DNA from: Rhynchosporium graminicola
Lineage: Eukaryota; Ascomycota; Leotiomycetes; Helotiales; Ploettnerulaceae
Assembly (NCBI GenBank): GCA_900074885.1
Contig: FJUW01000024.1
Coordinates: forward strand, 434,001-498,000
Direction of reading: 5' to 3'
Length of the DNA: 64,000 bases
Of the stretch, positions 1-12,505 are shown piece by piece (positions within the stretch are counted from its first letter, which is position 1; each line of letters begins with the position of its first letter). The notes below the pieces were generated by a model. That model worked only from the letters and a program-made list of their open reading frames with translations. It did no database searches and was not told the origin of the DNA. A program made the position numbers and the translations under genes.

Positions 1-2104
1 GCAGCCTCCATGGCTTCGTCGATCAGGTTGAGTGTCTTGTCTGCCCTTGTAGGATCTTGTCCTTTCAAATTGCGACGGACTTCATTCAACGAGGCGAGAA
101 TTTCATCAGCACAACCTACAAGCGCCGACAGAGGGTTCCGCATTTCATGCGAAGTCAGATCAATGTGTCGTTCCGTTTGCTCCTTGAGCTCGATCGCCTG
201 GAGCATTTTCCGCCGAAGCAGGTTTTCAGACCACTTGACATTACTAGAAGCATTGTTATCGAGGCTCAATCGAATAAGTACATAATTACTTGCCTGATAT
301 CGGTCACGCAGCTCATTATTGATGTAACCTCTCCGTTCCCATCGAAATCCGGATACATGGAAAGCATGATATAAGTATCGGCCCACACATTTCCTTCCGG
401 ATCAGGCTCCGGCGCTTTCCTGGATCAAGACCTTAGTATGTGACGTATTCGACGTGTCAGGCTGAGGGAAACGGATCTCATCCCGCTTCTAAGTCTTGGA
501 ATTAGCGATAGGCAAAGAAAAGGACGTACCAAGGTCTCTTTATACGGGTTTGCATAGTAACCGGCTGCTTTTCCGTGAGCATTTTTTCCCAGCCAGCGTT
601 GACAGGCTCAAGCTCTCCTTCTGCCAGGACGTCATTCCAGGATGCTCGCATACTCGAAACTTGTAACTGTGTCAGTTCCCTCCAAAGCTCGTTGGCCGAC
701 TGCGCAAAGCCGTCTGGTGACAAAACAGCAAGGCCAATCGGGGCCCTGTTCGCGAATTTAGCAAATTTAGTCTCCGCTTCGGACAATTCTCGAGACAATC
801 TATCTCGATCGAGTGCCTCTTGACGTGCTAAAGATTGGCGTCTCTCAACTTCCTCTCGAAGAATGACCGCAGAGAGCTGCGGGGTTGTGACTTGCTGGGT
901 GAGTGAGACTAGGAAGCTTCGATAGTCTTCATCGAAGGGCCGTCGCGGATTGAGCCCGACCACTAAGAAAGCTAGCAGGCTGTTTGAGTCGTTTGTGATG
1001 ATTGGAAATACGCCCAGGTGAGTCGATGGCACTCCAAATCCTCGCCACTCCAAAAGTTTGAACTGTTTCTGCGTCCTCTCCTTCACGGGTACCACAACTG
1101 GACCCATCTCAAGCTGTGCTTCTTTCAGGGCTATGCCGAGGCAGGAATCTGAGAGTTCTACATCGATCACTTGCGGTGCTAGCTCATTGCCGGTGGGAAT
1201 ACCAACAGCTCCTTCAAGTACACAGATAGATGGTGATGGTGAGCCAGTGACAGTGGACGCTTCTGGTTTCGAGGGTGCCAAACTGGAGGTGGTGGCGGAG
1301 TCCGCTATCGAGTAGAGCAAAGCAATTGGAATGTCCTTTTCTGCATCCTTGATCCCCCTGATGAGCCGGGCCCACAGTTCTTTGATGGTCCTCGAAAGAG
1401 AGACTTCGCGACTCAGTGCATGGACGTGTCTCAATCGCCTGTCACCAACAACTTCTCGAGTTACCTCTACCACTGTTGCATGACTGCCCACAACCCAGCC
1501 TTCCGAGCCGATGATAGGAACGAATTTCCTGCGATGGTCGGGATGTTAGCAATAATATATGTGCCTGATACTGCTGGGGTCAAGTACTGCCGAAATGCTC
1601 GATCGGGGAAGGAGGGGCTACTACCCGAATTACGAACCAGCTAAAATATGTCTCTTCAAGAAAGCCATGCCGGTAGAGCAGCAGGAAGGCGTTTGCTTCC
1701 ACCACGGTCTCGGCAGTTTCCCGCTGTTCGGTCAGAAGCTTCTCAAAATGGATCCAGATTTCCGCAAAGCCGGTTCGAGGATCCTGACCCTGAAGGGCGG
1801 GGTGCTTCTGTCCAATGAGCTCCGTATAGGCTTCATTGTACACAATGGTGGCTTCATCTCCCCAGTATATGACTGCGGGCGACGGGTCTTGGATGACGAG
1901 TAAGACCATTTGGCGTAACTGGGCAGGCCATGCATTGATCGGTCCGAGGGGGGAAGTATTCCAATCTATGTCAAGGATAAAGCGTTGGAACGAAGTGATG
2001 CTTTCAAGCTCGGGATGCGACAACCAGTCGAAAATTCGTCGTCTCCTATTGTTGCTTGAGCCGGTCCATGGACGTGCTGACGACACGCTCGTTGAGTTAT
2101 GCAT
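1..2104 (-). CDS. Hybrid-type sensor histidine kinase, N-terminal part (cut by window edge)
   Basis: Cytosolic-type fungal sensor kinase, C-terminal part missing at the left edge. Exons on the minus strand: 2104-1638, 1528-530, 419-290, 233-1; codon phase is kept across all three introns (109, 110 and 56 bp), giving about 609 residues. Order: PAS-like domain near residues 55-160 (motifs SPLGPINAWP and AVIYWGDEATIVYNEAY), GAF-like central part, a short helical linker rich in Glu/Arg, a second PAS near 430-540 (FANRAPIGLAVLSPDG), then a HisKA H-box, TSHEMRNPLSALVG, with the phosphoacceptor His at about residue 561 (codon 147-149). The ATPase and receiver domains expected for fungal hybrid kinases would lie outside the window. 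No membrane segment is seen. The start at 2104 (MHNSTS) is chosen because the in-frame Met at 2191 adds a stretch encoded by a purine tract; the longer start is possible. The third intron acceptor (position 234) is the least certain junction. It is divergent from the CRH gene at 3993. Signal and output are not known. Confidence 0.85.
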
Positions 2105-2280
2105 ACTGTGGCTGCGCACATACGCGTTGCGTTTATATGTGTGCAGCTCCCCTCGCTCCCTCCCTCCCTCGCTCCCTATCCCAACAAACAATCGTAATCA
2201 ATCCTAGGAGCACGCACCCGGCAGCGGCGAGAATGGGTCATTCCATGACTTCTTCGTCCGGGCTACCGAAGGTTGATGAG

Positions 2281-2335
2281 GTAAGGTAAGGTAAGGTAAG
2301 GTAAGGTAAGGTAAGGTAAGGTAAGGTAAGGTAAG
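2281..2335. repeat. Pentanucleotide microsatellite (GTAAG)11
   Basis: Eleven perfect copies of GTAAG in the intergenic region, about 180 bp upstream of the kinase start. The perfect repetition suggests recent slippage. No function is visible. Confidence 0.95.
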
Positions 2336-2388
2336 CCTTATTGTATTTATACCAGTAGAAGGTATGTATATGACCCACAGTGTATAAG

Positions 2389-2490
2389 GTAGGTAGGTAG
2401 GTATGTATGCATGTAGGAGGCAGTGGGCAGGGAAGGGAAGGCAAGGCAAGGCAAGGCAAGGGAAGGCGAGACGAGACGAGACGAGACGTA
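2389..2490. repeat. Cluster of short tandem tracts (GTAG, GCAAG, GAGAC)
   Basis: Three different short arrays follow each other: GTAG units near 2389-2405, GCAAG units near 2440-2460, and GAGAC units near 2468-2488. All are purine-rich on the plus strand and differ in unit, so they are independent expansions, not one array. Confidence 0.85.
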
Positions 2491-2714
2491 GCTAAAATCG
2501 GGCCAACACCCGTGTCGCCCAGGCCCCCGCCCGATAACACAACACATGACGGCGAGACTGGGAATGGTGGTACTGTAGGTGGTCTGTGATTCTCAGGCCA
2601 CGATAACAGCTTACTTACTTACCTTGGCTTCCAGCGTCGAACAAAAGAGGACGTCTGTACGTGTTCAGTAGAATGGAATATGTATAGCTGAGGTTGCCTA
2701 AGGTAAAAGAAAGA

Positions 2715-2842
2715 GATCTAGGTAGGTAGGTAGATAGATAGATAGATGGGTCTAAACCTACCTAGCTTGCCTACCTATCGTACCAACTACCTACTACCTA
2801 CTTGGGTAGGTGTCTAGCTAGGTAGGTAGGTAGGTAGGTACT
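2715..2842. repeat. GGTA/GATA tetranucleotide tracts with inverted CTAC copies
   Basis: GGTA units pass into GATA units (2719-2747), followed by CCTA/CTAC units (2757-2800) and again GGTA units (2817-2840). The two orientations could fold into an imperfect hairpin. Confidence 0.8.
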
Positions 2843-2914
2843 TATACCTTAGCTAGACCCTTCGAGCTGTGCCGAGCCGAAGATCAGCTGAAGTCAGTTA
2901 GTGCTAGTGTAGAC

Positions 2915-3018
2915 CTTGCCTTTCTTCCCTTCTTTCTTTCTGTCTTCCTCTCTTTCTGTCTTCCTCTCTTTCTATCTTCCTCTCGCTCTTTCTTCCGCTC
3001 TCTCGCTCTTTCTTCCAC
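2915..3018. repeat. Pyrimidine tract (CTTTCTTCC-like)
   Basis: About 100 bases almost wholly of C and T on the plus strand, with repeated TCTTCCTCTCTTTC units. CT-rich tracts are common upstream of fungal genes; this one lies about 1 kb before the CRH start. Confidence 0.75.
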
Positions 3019-3243
3019 GAGTGCGTGAGTGTAGGATAATACCGTACTCAAAGGTACCTACCTACCTCTATACCTTATGCATCTATCTAGAAACCAGTCG
3101 GTAAGGTGCAGGTACCCCGCGTCAGGGAGGATTCGGCTTCACCTTTGCTATTAATGCTCAAGGTAGAGATCGGTCCTTACCTAAGCGAGGAAAGGGGATG
3201 GATCGATCGATCATTGTGAGTGAGCGTCGAGTATGCAATGCAT

Positions 3244-3263
3244 TGCATTTATTGATAAATGCA
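3244..3263. promoter_or_regulatory. Perfect 20-bp palindromic site, possible operator
   Basis: TGCATTTAT-TG-ATAAATGCA is a perfect 9-2-9 inverted repeat with further TGCAATGCAT sequence on its left. It lies in the shared intergenic region, 730 bp before the CRH start. It could bind a dimeric factor or be chance; no factor is assigned. Confidence 0.3.
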
Positions 3264-3654
3264 TTGCAATTCTCATCTGAAACGTACCTAGGTGCATGAG
3301 TGGTGCATGCAGCAAGTATCATTTGGAACAGAAAAGAAAGCACTTGGTCGTCTACCTAACCGTCAGCTGTGGTACCTAGTATAGGTACTGTAATATCTAT
3401 CTATCATTCATGGCACCAAGCGCGAGGGAGGTAGTCGATTTAAGGTTAGATACTGATATACATATGTAATACCCCCTATTCCAAACCGCCAATCGTCCGT
3501 CGCTTTACATATAATATAAATGGGGTCCGCCAAGGATGCAGCAAATACATTATACCCACCAGTACGGCGGTACCTGAATCTGCGCCCCGCCCTCCCTCCA
3601 ATCTCCCGCATCATATATTGTAGTATCATATCATATCGGACTGCATATCCTTAT

Positions 3655-3860
3655 CCGTCTCCATTCCTTTCCTCTCCTGTCCTATCCCTTCCTTTCCTTT
3701 CCTTTCCTATCCTCCCCTCTATCTGTATCTGCACAGTTCGTGCATTGGTACCAGCACATTAATTACACTCCTTCTCCTCTGCCCGTGAATGGAAAGAAAG
3801 AAAGAAACCTTTCACTACGCACGCGTGGCCCCCACTCAACCATATACAAATATATATCTG
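3655..3860 (+). promoter_or_regulatory. Probable CRH core promoter: CT-rich tract and TATA-like element
   Basis: A CCTTTCC-rich tract (3663-3722) is followed by a TATA-like ATATATAT run at about 3848-3857, roughly 140 bp before the start codon at 3993. CT tracts plus a TATA-like element are typical of strong fungal promoters. The transcription start is not determined. Confidence 0.35.
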
Positions 3861-3992
3861 TCGCAAGCTAGCTCCCGCAAGACGCGTTGCTTGCGCGCAA
3901 GTTGTCCAGTTTTCTGCATCTTGGTCCGATAGCAGGTACTACAGTACTACTTGGATTTTGTTTGTTATCCATCCTACACTCATTTGCCTGCC

Positions 3993-5754
3993 ATGTGGCT
4001 CTCTTTTGCTGCAGCATGTGCGCTTTTCGCCTGTGTGTCCGCCCAAACGGTATGTGGATCGATCGAATCGCGCCCCCAGGCTGGCGCTACAACACCAACA
4101 TCATTATGCGCAACACAGTTCAAAAGACAGGCGCTGACTTCTTCTGCCTTCACAGTTCACAGATTGCGATCCAACAAATGCTACCTGCCCCAATGATCCT
4201 GCGCTCGGAATGAGTCATAATTTCGTCTTCAATACCTCGACAACCGTAACGAACTCCTTCAATATAACGGACGGAGCTATTGTCCAAGGTCCCGATGGAA
4301 GCCAGTTCACTATCAACAAGATCAAGGATGCGCCCACTATCCGTACGTAGCTGGCTCATCCCTATAATCGTTCCCCGAGGAACCTCAAGACAGGATCGGA
4401 CCCGGCTCTCAGGATGTCTCTCGGGCAATACTCGCTAACATGTTCCATAGGATCAAAGTTCTATATTTTCTTTGGTTCAGTCAGCGTTGTCATGAAGGCA
4501 GCAAAGGGGAAAGGAATCATCTCCTCGATCGTGCTCCAATCGGACAATCGTGACGAAGTCGATTGGGAATTTATCGGTGGAAACAGCACCCATGTCCAGA
4601 CAAACTACTTTGGAAAAGGAAATACAACTTCTTTTGATCGCGGCGCATACCACCCAATCGCAACCGACCCTAGAGAGACGTTTCACAACTATACGATAAA
4701 CTGGACGGCGGATAAACTGGTACGCATTGGGAAGCCTAATACTTTCTCTCTTTTTCACCCAATGTTCGAAAAGATTCTTGAGACCTGCCTTCTCCTCTTC
4801 TCGGGATATCTTATCTTGGGACAAGCAATTGCTAATTCTCCATCTCGATAGGAATGGATGATCGACTCGCAGATTGTTCGAACTCTGCTCTTTGCTGAAG
4901 CTAACGGTGGTCATAACTATCCCCAGACGCCATGTACCGTGCGTCATGGTATCTGGGCTGGTGGCGATCCTAGCAACCAGAAAGGAGTCATCGAGTGGGC
5001 AGGTGGCATCACTGATTTCTCGAGTGGGCCATTTACCATGACAGTCAAAAGCACTACTGTGACCGACTACTCGGTCGGTGCAAGGGAGTATGAGTGGACT
5101 GATAAGACCGGAAGCTTTCAAAGCATTAAAGCCATCAGTGGAAATTCAACGGCAGCTAAAGACATTGAAAAGATAGAGCACCCCGAACCTTCGGTCTCGG
5201 AGAAATTCGCAGCTCTTCCGCAGGCTACCAAACTTGCGGTATATGCAGGTAGTGGTGCTGCAGCAGCTCTGCTTCTTGGGGCATCTCTCTTTGCTTGCAT
5301 GCGCAGACGCAAACAGGGTAAGAAGGAACGAGAAGAATATGAGGCAGTGGTCAATAGAGAGCGAGCAGAGGAACTCCAAAACCAGGTGGAATTGCGCGAG
5401 AAGGGTCTTGGCGGATGGGATAAAGGAGCTTATGAGAGGCAGGGAGATGATGCGCTTGGAGGATGGGGAGGAACTTATGTACCGCAAGTTGCGAAGGCGG
5501 CTGACTTCCCAGAGCCGAAGACCCCGGCGGGCGGAACAGTGCGTGAGCCGCCGTCCCGGATCAGCAGTCCGGTATCAATAAATTCAACACCTTCGCTAGC
5601 GGGCCCTGTATCGCAAAGTCCATGGAATGGAGGAGGAGGATCCGGGGGCTTGATGGATGGCGCAGGCAACGCATATACCGGGGGCTATGGAGGGCGGGGA
5701 GGACAAGGACAACAGAGAGGATACAGTGACCATGGGGGAAATGGAGGATATTAA
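3993..5754 (+). CDS. CRH-family GH16 cell-wall glycosidase/transglycosylase with C-terminal membrane anchor
   Basis: CRH enzymes join chitin to beta-1,6/1,3-glucan at the outer face of the plasma membrane and in the wall. Exons 3993-4049, 4156-4342, 4451-4719 and 4852-5754 join in phase to 471 residues; introns are 106, 108 and 132 bp with CTGAC/CTAAC branch sites. Residues 1-17 form a signal peptide (MWLSFAAACALFACVSAQ). The mature N-terminus has the paired-Cys CRH start (TDCDPTNATCPNDPALG). The GH16 catalytic motif DEVDWE has E117, D119 and E121. Exon 4 starts EWMIDSQIVRTL and continues through GGDPSNQKGVIEWAGG. Instead of an evident GPI signal at the very end, residues about 299-321 form a hydrophobic helix followed by RRRKQGKK and a ~150-residue tail that becomes Gly/Pro/Ser-rich and ends in GGNGGY. 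This suggests a type I membrane protein with a cytoplasmic tail. CRH membership is firm; which paralogue is not decided. Confidence 0.9.
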
Positions 5755-8150
5755 GGCTCGTACGATCCTCCACGAGAACCATCGTTTCCGGCCATTTCTC
5801 CTGCTTCATCTCAGTCGAAAGATATCCAGGTGGCCATTCGAACGCAGGGCATCAAGATCGTTGAAACATGCATTTTATGATTCGCATAGCATTTAGAGCA
5901 TGAAGTGGCCGCCAGGCTCGCCATTTATCCATCGCGTATGCCCACGCAAACGACTCGAATTTGTTAACAGCTGTCTGCCTTGAGCTCTTTCGAAGTAATA
6001 TGGTTCTGCGTCGTTCAGACTGTGTCATGAGAAAGCACGTCGCGAGTTATGTCTCGTTGGAAACAGTTCCTTTCTTTCTCGCACCATTGCCTCATGTGCC
6101 CATTCCGGGATACATGGGCTACTGTTCAAAGCGTTGGAAAAGGTGTGGCAGTGGGTACAAAACATCTCCTCGTGGTTCCTCTGCATTCAATACCTTCGGC
6201 TGATTTTACGAGAAAGACAGCAAGCAGCACATGCAGTAGTACTGAGTACAGTTTATGCATATTCAACATTCAACGTCTGAGCCAGATTCTAGAGGTTGCT
6301 ATGAACAAGGCTGTAACCAGGAGTTGCCACCAATGATAAAGCAATGCTATACAGTATACTGGGGAAAATTATCACCAAGTATCTCCGTAGAGCGATCGTC
6401 ACCCCACACAGCGAGAGCACGAACACTGACCTTATGAAACCCATGCACCTCTCACTGGCCGGTCGGCTTCGGAGTGTTCCTTGACCAGCGAAGTAATCTC
6501 CAATTTATCATTTGTGCCCTGTAGATGAAATATGGGATTTTGAAGCAAGACGTATAGGCATACTTTCGCTTCCGTAGATATGCCATGGAAACCTCTGCCG
6601 TCCCGATGGCCCATGCCTCGAATTCGAAGTACATATGAATTTTCCAGTCGCATGTGCCTTTTTATCAGTTGGAGTGGCAGAAGCCTATTTAGGATCATCT
6701 TGTGTCACCATGAAATCTTTTTTGAACTTTAGGCTTCTTGGATGTGTGCTAGTGCATATCGCTCTCTATTGTTTCTGTGGCATTGCTTACCGCCTGTAGT
6801 TTCTCCTGTCTCTCTACGAAAATTATGGGTCAATGGTATAAAGCCACGCGAGATTCATATCAGCGACTCCGACTTTAATAACATCTTATTTTTACACTAT
6901 TATTCGGCAGTTAAATAGCACTAGTCAACGAAGATATCCCTCATTCCCCTTCAAGCTATTTAGCACTGTCGACCACCAGATGTCGAGCACCAGACGTTCC
7001 GCGTGAGAAGCGGTACATTGAGTCAATTCTTCGCGATGCAGCGAACAAGATAATTTCAACTACGGCAAGAGCGAGTAGATACGCTCATCCACCGAATACT
7101 AGACTGCCAGTCGACGGGAAGGGTCATCCAGGCGGAAAGTACATTCTCAGCTATAGCCAACGGTACACTTACAACTCGTGATAACCAGAATACTGCTAGT
7201 GTATTTTAAGACAACGTCATGCAATACTGCTTTAGCCGCCATGGATATCGAATCGAAGTTTCGGAATCCGATCCAAGCCTCTCCATAAACACCCGCGCAA
7301 GTGCTTACTCTTTGACTTTCTGGAATTTCTTCCATCCTATCTGAACTAGGGTCCTGTCGTTACCGGATTTAGGTTTCAAGCTTCTGGGAGGTAGACTAGC
7401 CAGTGCTATCACAGTGAAAGTTGTGTTTGCGAACAAATCAACAGTATTCAATACAAGAAGAAATGGCCCATCTTCGTGACATTCCCGCTGTCTTACATGC
7501 ACTGAGGGAAGAGTTGAGAGCGGTAGATCTAGACTTGAGTCAGACATCCTTCGCCACTCTTCAATCTCTTCTGTACTTGCTGGCTGTCACTAACGAGTCT
7601 CCTGTGGTGCAAAGTAACGCTCACAGCGTGTCCTTTCCTATCCACTGATCTTTGAACCTTCAAAAGGGTGGTAAATCGTCGATAATACCGATCAACTGGA
7701 ACTCTCATCAGCATGGCTATTCTATATCTAAATCATAGCAGAGACGTCTCCCTAGACTCCCGCGCTTTTAAAGCAGAAATATAGATTGGGGACCCTAGCC
7801 TAGCGAATTTTCAGCTGGCATTTTCAAAGGGTAACAGAATGCGTCTGGGTAGAAATTTGGCTTTAGCTGAGATCTATACTTGTCCGGCTACAGTCCTCGC
7901 AACGTTTAAAGGTTGAAAAGCCAGGATTGAAGGAGACTTTGGCAATTTAGGATTAAAAGATATGACTATAGCTGATGAAAGGCTGTAAGGTGACAGGTTT
8001 CTGCGTGTACAAGAGCCTGGCTCCGAGGGAGCACTAGTTATTTTGATCGTCCTATTAAAAGTCAACACGTACCTACTCAGCTGACGAAATAACCCAGAGG
8101 AGCAAATCCTTCCTTGCGAGCTCGCTAATTTCTCAGCCGACGAGATCGTT
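5755..8150. other. Intergenic region, no supported gene
   Basis: Normal composition up to about 8.15 kb. Only short open frames without recognisable domains, splice-supported extensions or codon bias are present. The first 200-300 bases probably hold the CRH 3' untranslated region. No tRNA or repeat was recognised. AT content rises towards the transposon block, and the last ~300 bases may be edge sequence affected by RIP leakage. Confidence 0.6.
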
Positions 8151-8846
8151 CTAGTTCTATCATATGATATTTATTAATTACTTATATAAATAATAGATAT
8201 ATACTACTTAGTTTATTATTACTTTAGATACTTCTTTGGTTTAATAATTTAGATAATTAGCGCTTTTATTACCGATTCTGTTTTTATTATTTATAGGCCT
8301 AATTATTTAAAGAATAGTTAGCTAAAGTAAAATTATTATATCTATATTAAAGATAAAGTAAGCTTCTTAGAGTCGAAATAGTTATTAAAGAAGTTATAGC
8401 GCTTAGAAGATTAATTTTAAAGCTATAACTTAATATAAGAGTATCTTAGATGATTTCCTATAATAAGTTATATATTATATAGATAATTGTTAGCGATAAT
8501 AAACGTATCTCTACTAAGCTATATTATATAGATATTTAGAGCCTTTAATTATACTAAAAAGTAAAAAAGATAGTTTTAAAATAATATATCTTCTTATAAG
8601 CTATATATCTACTAATAGTCTTACGAAAAACCTTATCCTAGTAATATTCAAGGCTTTTATTACTTCTATTACCTTTATCGATATTCGCGCTTAGTTAGAA
8701 TTAATATACTAGATATTTGCTTTTCAAGTAGTATTCCTTCTCTTCTTAAATATTTATTTAATTATAGTATTACTTTTTTATTTACTAAATTAATTATGAC
8801 TTTTATTTATTTACTTTCAAGTGTACGTATAGTTTTAAGCTTAAGA
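8150..8846. other. RIP-mutated sequence, origin not recognised
   Basis: AT-rich filler between the left border of the block and the first LTR. No LTR, TIR or protein family could be read. Confidence 0.5.
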
Positions 8847-9123
8847 TATAATAATATAAGACTCAAGGTAGTATATAAGCAGAGATAAAATAAGTAGAGA
8901 GGCTAAGAGCGATTTTATATAGTCTACTACTAAAGAAATAAGAAGATAAGAAGAAAAGAAGAAGATAAGTAGAGTATAAGACCCTTTATATATAAACGTT
9001 AATACTAGCTTATAGCTATGCTAGATCGGCCGCTAACTATATTAGGGTATATAATAACCTAGTACCCTAGTTCCTAGTTTATATCTTTTCTTTTATATAA
9101 CCCTTAGATAAGCTGTTATTATA
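8847..9123 (-). repeat. 3' LTR of gypsy copy A (277 bp)
   Basis: Same family as 37310-37578 and 14551-14828: shared AATATAAGACT start and shared GCTGT(C/T)(G/A)T(C/T)A(C/T)A end on the plus strand. The C/T and G/A differences are the RIP changes. Confidence 0.85.
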
Positions 9124-12100
9124 TTACCCTCTCTCTTTAAAAGAGCTTATCTTAAGCTTAAAGAATATTACTTAGCGATTAGTTCTAATCCTTATTTTTA
9201 TTAGTTTTATTAAAGATCGTATAATAGATATTAGTAATTATTTAATAATAATATATTCTTTAATAGTAACTAATTAACTATATTATAATAATAGAGCTAT
9301 ATTAGTTATAGCTTCTAGATTAAGTAATAAGTTATATTTACTTTATCTATTTATAAAAGAAGATAAGTTTAATTAAGTAAGATATATAAGATATAAAGAA
9401 GTAGATCTATTAACTTTGAAACTTCTTCTTCTTTAATTATAATAACTACTTAAGTTATAATTAATACTTCTCTCTGCAGTATAATATACTTAAAAACTTA
9501 GCTAAGCTAACTATTATAATAGAACTATTATAATTATATATATTAATTAATCTTGAAGTAATTAAAATAATTATATTATTAATAATTTTAGTCTCTAGAG
9601 TAAAATAAGATAATAATATATATAGATATATAGATATAATATAATAATAATACTAATAGCTTATAGTATCTCTTCTAGGTTTAGCTAATACGCTTTTAGC
9701 AGCGTATCGATTATACTATCTATAATATATTTATATATTTCTTAAGCTAAGATATATTAATATACTAGTTTTAGATCTTCTTTACTTATTTAATACGCTT
9801 AATTCGAAGCTCTATTATATTATTTATTTATAAATAGTTCTTATAAGTATATAACTTAATTAAAGCTAAGTATAATCCTATATTAATATATTATAGCTAT
9901 TAGATTATATTAATATAAAGTTTATAATCTTATCTGATTTTCTTCTTAATAATAGTAATAATAAGATATAAGTAGATTATAATAATATTATAATTATTTA
10001 TAAAGTTATTAATCGAATTTATTAGCTTACGAAGTCTACTACGCTTGTAATTAATTACTTTAGAGATTACTATTATATAGTTAGTAAAGACTTAAATCTT
10101 ATATCAGATTCTAAAGAAGTTAATTAAAAATATTAAATTTATTTAAGCTATAAGTTTAATAATTCTATATCTTAGATATTAATCTAATAATTATATAGTA
10201 ATATATATATTTATAAGTAAATAGTATAATATAAACTAAAGAAGTAATATAAGATATATTATAATATTCTAAGGAGTTAAATATTATTATATAAGAATTT
10301 ATTAAGAAAGCTATATTAAAATTAATAATATTAAAGTTTATAAAGAAGAAAGATCTATCTTATTTAGTTTTAGAATCTATATTAAATCTAGAGACTCTTA
10401 GATTATCTTTAAAAAAAAAGTCTTATAATACTAGATCTTATATAAGATAAAGAGTAAAAGTAAGCTATAGCTAAATCGATATATATTAATAGCTAAATTA
10501 ATATACACTAAGATTCTAGTAATTTAGCGTATATAATAAGCTAAGTCTACTTAGGTTAATATTATAGAAGTCCTAAAGCTTATATAAAGTACTTATTAGA
10601 TTAGAAGTATTATATTAAGTTAGATTCAGGTTATAGCTTAACTAATCAACTTAATACTTCAAACTACCTCTAAGGAGCTATAATAAGTATATCTTATAGC
10701 TTCTATTATTCTTAGCTAATAATAAGCTTCAGAGATAGATTTAATAACTTTTAACTTAGGAATAAGTTATCCGAGTCCTTAAAGAGTAGTTTTAAGGCGA
10801 ATTATATTAATAATCTAGAGAATAAATCTAGCTTATAGGAATATCTGATCTTAGCTAGGATATAATATAGATTAGCCTAGATACTAAATAGCTTTTTACT
10901 TATCTAATAATTTTTAAAGTTCCTTATAAAGAGAAATATCTTATATTCTACTCTTTAGTTATAATTATATTATCTTAAGTTAGTTATAGCACTTATATAT
11001 TACTAAGTAACTAATATATTAGCTTTAGCGAATTCGATAGCGGATTTATTGTATTTAGCTAAGGATTTAATATCTATATAGTTAAGCTTCTCTTATAATA
11101 TAAATACTATAAGTTACTTTTAGTCTTAGCTATTCTATAATAGTATATTATACTTAAAAATACATAGAGCTATTCTAATGGAATTATATAGTAGAATGAT
11201 TTAAGTATAGTTTATTATTAGTAATAGTTCGCTCTAGTTGCTTTAGTAGTAATTAATAAAAGGTCTGAGATACTAATTGATATACTAGTTTTTAATTTAT
11301 ATCTACTTATTAGTCTATTAATAGAATAAAGTAGAAAGCTTAACTTCAACTCTTATTATATAATAAAACTCTTACTAGAAGGGCAAAATAATCTAAGCTC
11401 CTTGATTAGATATAATAGACTTCGAGGTATACTTAAAATAATATATCTAGATAAATAACATAATTACTTTATACGTATTAATATTTTAATAATATAATAT
11501 AGATATAGAGTTCTTTTCTAAGTAATTAATAAATACTATAATCTTACTAGGTTTTTAGTTATTAGATTAGAAATCCTTAAAATCTATAGCTAAGTATTAT
11601 ATTAGATAGCTAAGTATTAATAATAAATAGAGGATTCTTTATTATTTTATTTATTTTAAATAAGAGTATTAGTAAGGTCTATTTAAATAAAAAATTTAAT
11701 TTATCTAATATTAGTACTTTCTAATAGTATCTTATAGATATTATTTTAGTAATCTTCTGAATATTAAGATAAGTAAATAAAACTTTATTATATATCTTAT
11801 TAATTAAATAACTATATAATAATATATAACGTTTTATATATAAATAATTATTATATAATAATAATCTATTATTAGTAATATAGCTAATATCTTTTATCTT
11901 TTATTTTTTTTAGTAAAGAATTCTTTATTAGTTTGATATATTTTCTTAATTAACTTAGATAGATTATATATAAATTCTAAGTATATATTAATATCTAGCG
12001 ATATTATATAGATATAATTTATTTAATTAATAATATACTTAGTTAATTCGATATTAATCCTAGAATCTAGATAATCTAGTAATAATAGAACCTTAGATCT

Positions 12101-12505
12101 ATTATCTTATTTCTAATATTCCTATATCTTTAAGTTCTATTCTCTATAGCTAAGGATATTAGCTTGAGTATAATCTTTACTAAGTATATATATAATCTAG
12201 AAGTTAAATTAAGATAGAAACTCTATTTATTTAGCTTATTTATCTATTAAGACCTTAGTAATTAAAAAGTACTCTAAAGATCTATAGTTTATATATATAT
12301 TAATATAATATTATATTATTATTATTTCAAGTCTCTATATTCGAAAGAACTTAATAATTATATTTAGCTCTTTATTATAGATATTCTAATTCGGCTCATA
12401 ACTATTAAGTATATAATAGAAGAATCTAATAAGATAATATTAGCTATCCTTATATAATTAGAAGATTACTCTAGCTATAATACTATTAGAAGCGTTAGTT
12501 TCTTG
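8847..12505 (-). mobile_element. Ty3/gypsy remnant, copy A: RNase H-integrase-3' LTR
   Basis: Minus-strand element keeping only its 3' half. The 3' LTR (8847-9123) is preceded by a purine tract, AAAGAGAGAGGGTAA on the minus strand (9124-9138), as expected for second-strand priming. The region from about 9200 to 12505 runs parallel to 30130-33650 of copy B, where integrase motifs can be read. Homology stops at 12505, before the reverse-transcriptase active site, where LINE sequence begins. All frames are closed by RIP stops. Confidence 0.8.

Noticed and set aside
5961..6698. Several 60-95-codon frames downstream of the CRH gene
   Set aside because: They overlap on both strands and show no recognisable family; likely 3' UTR and intergenic DNA.
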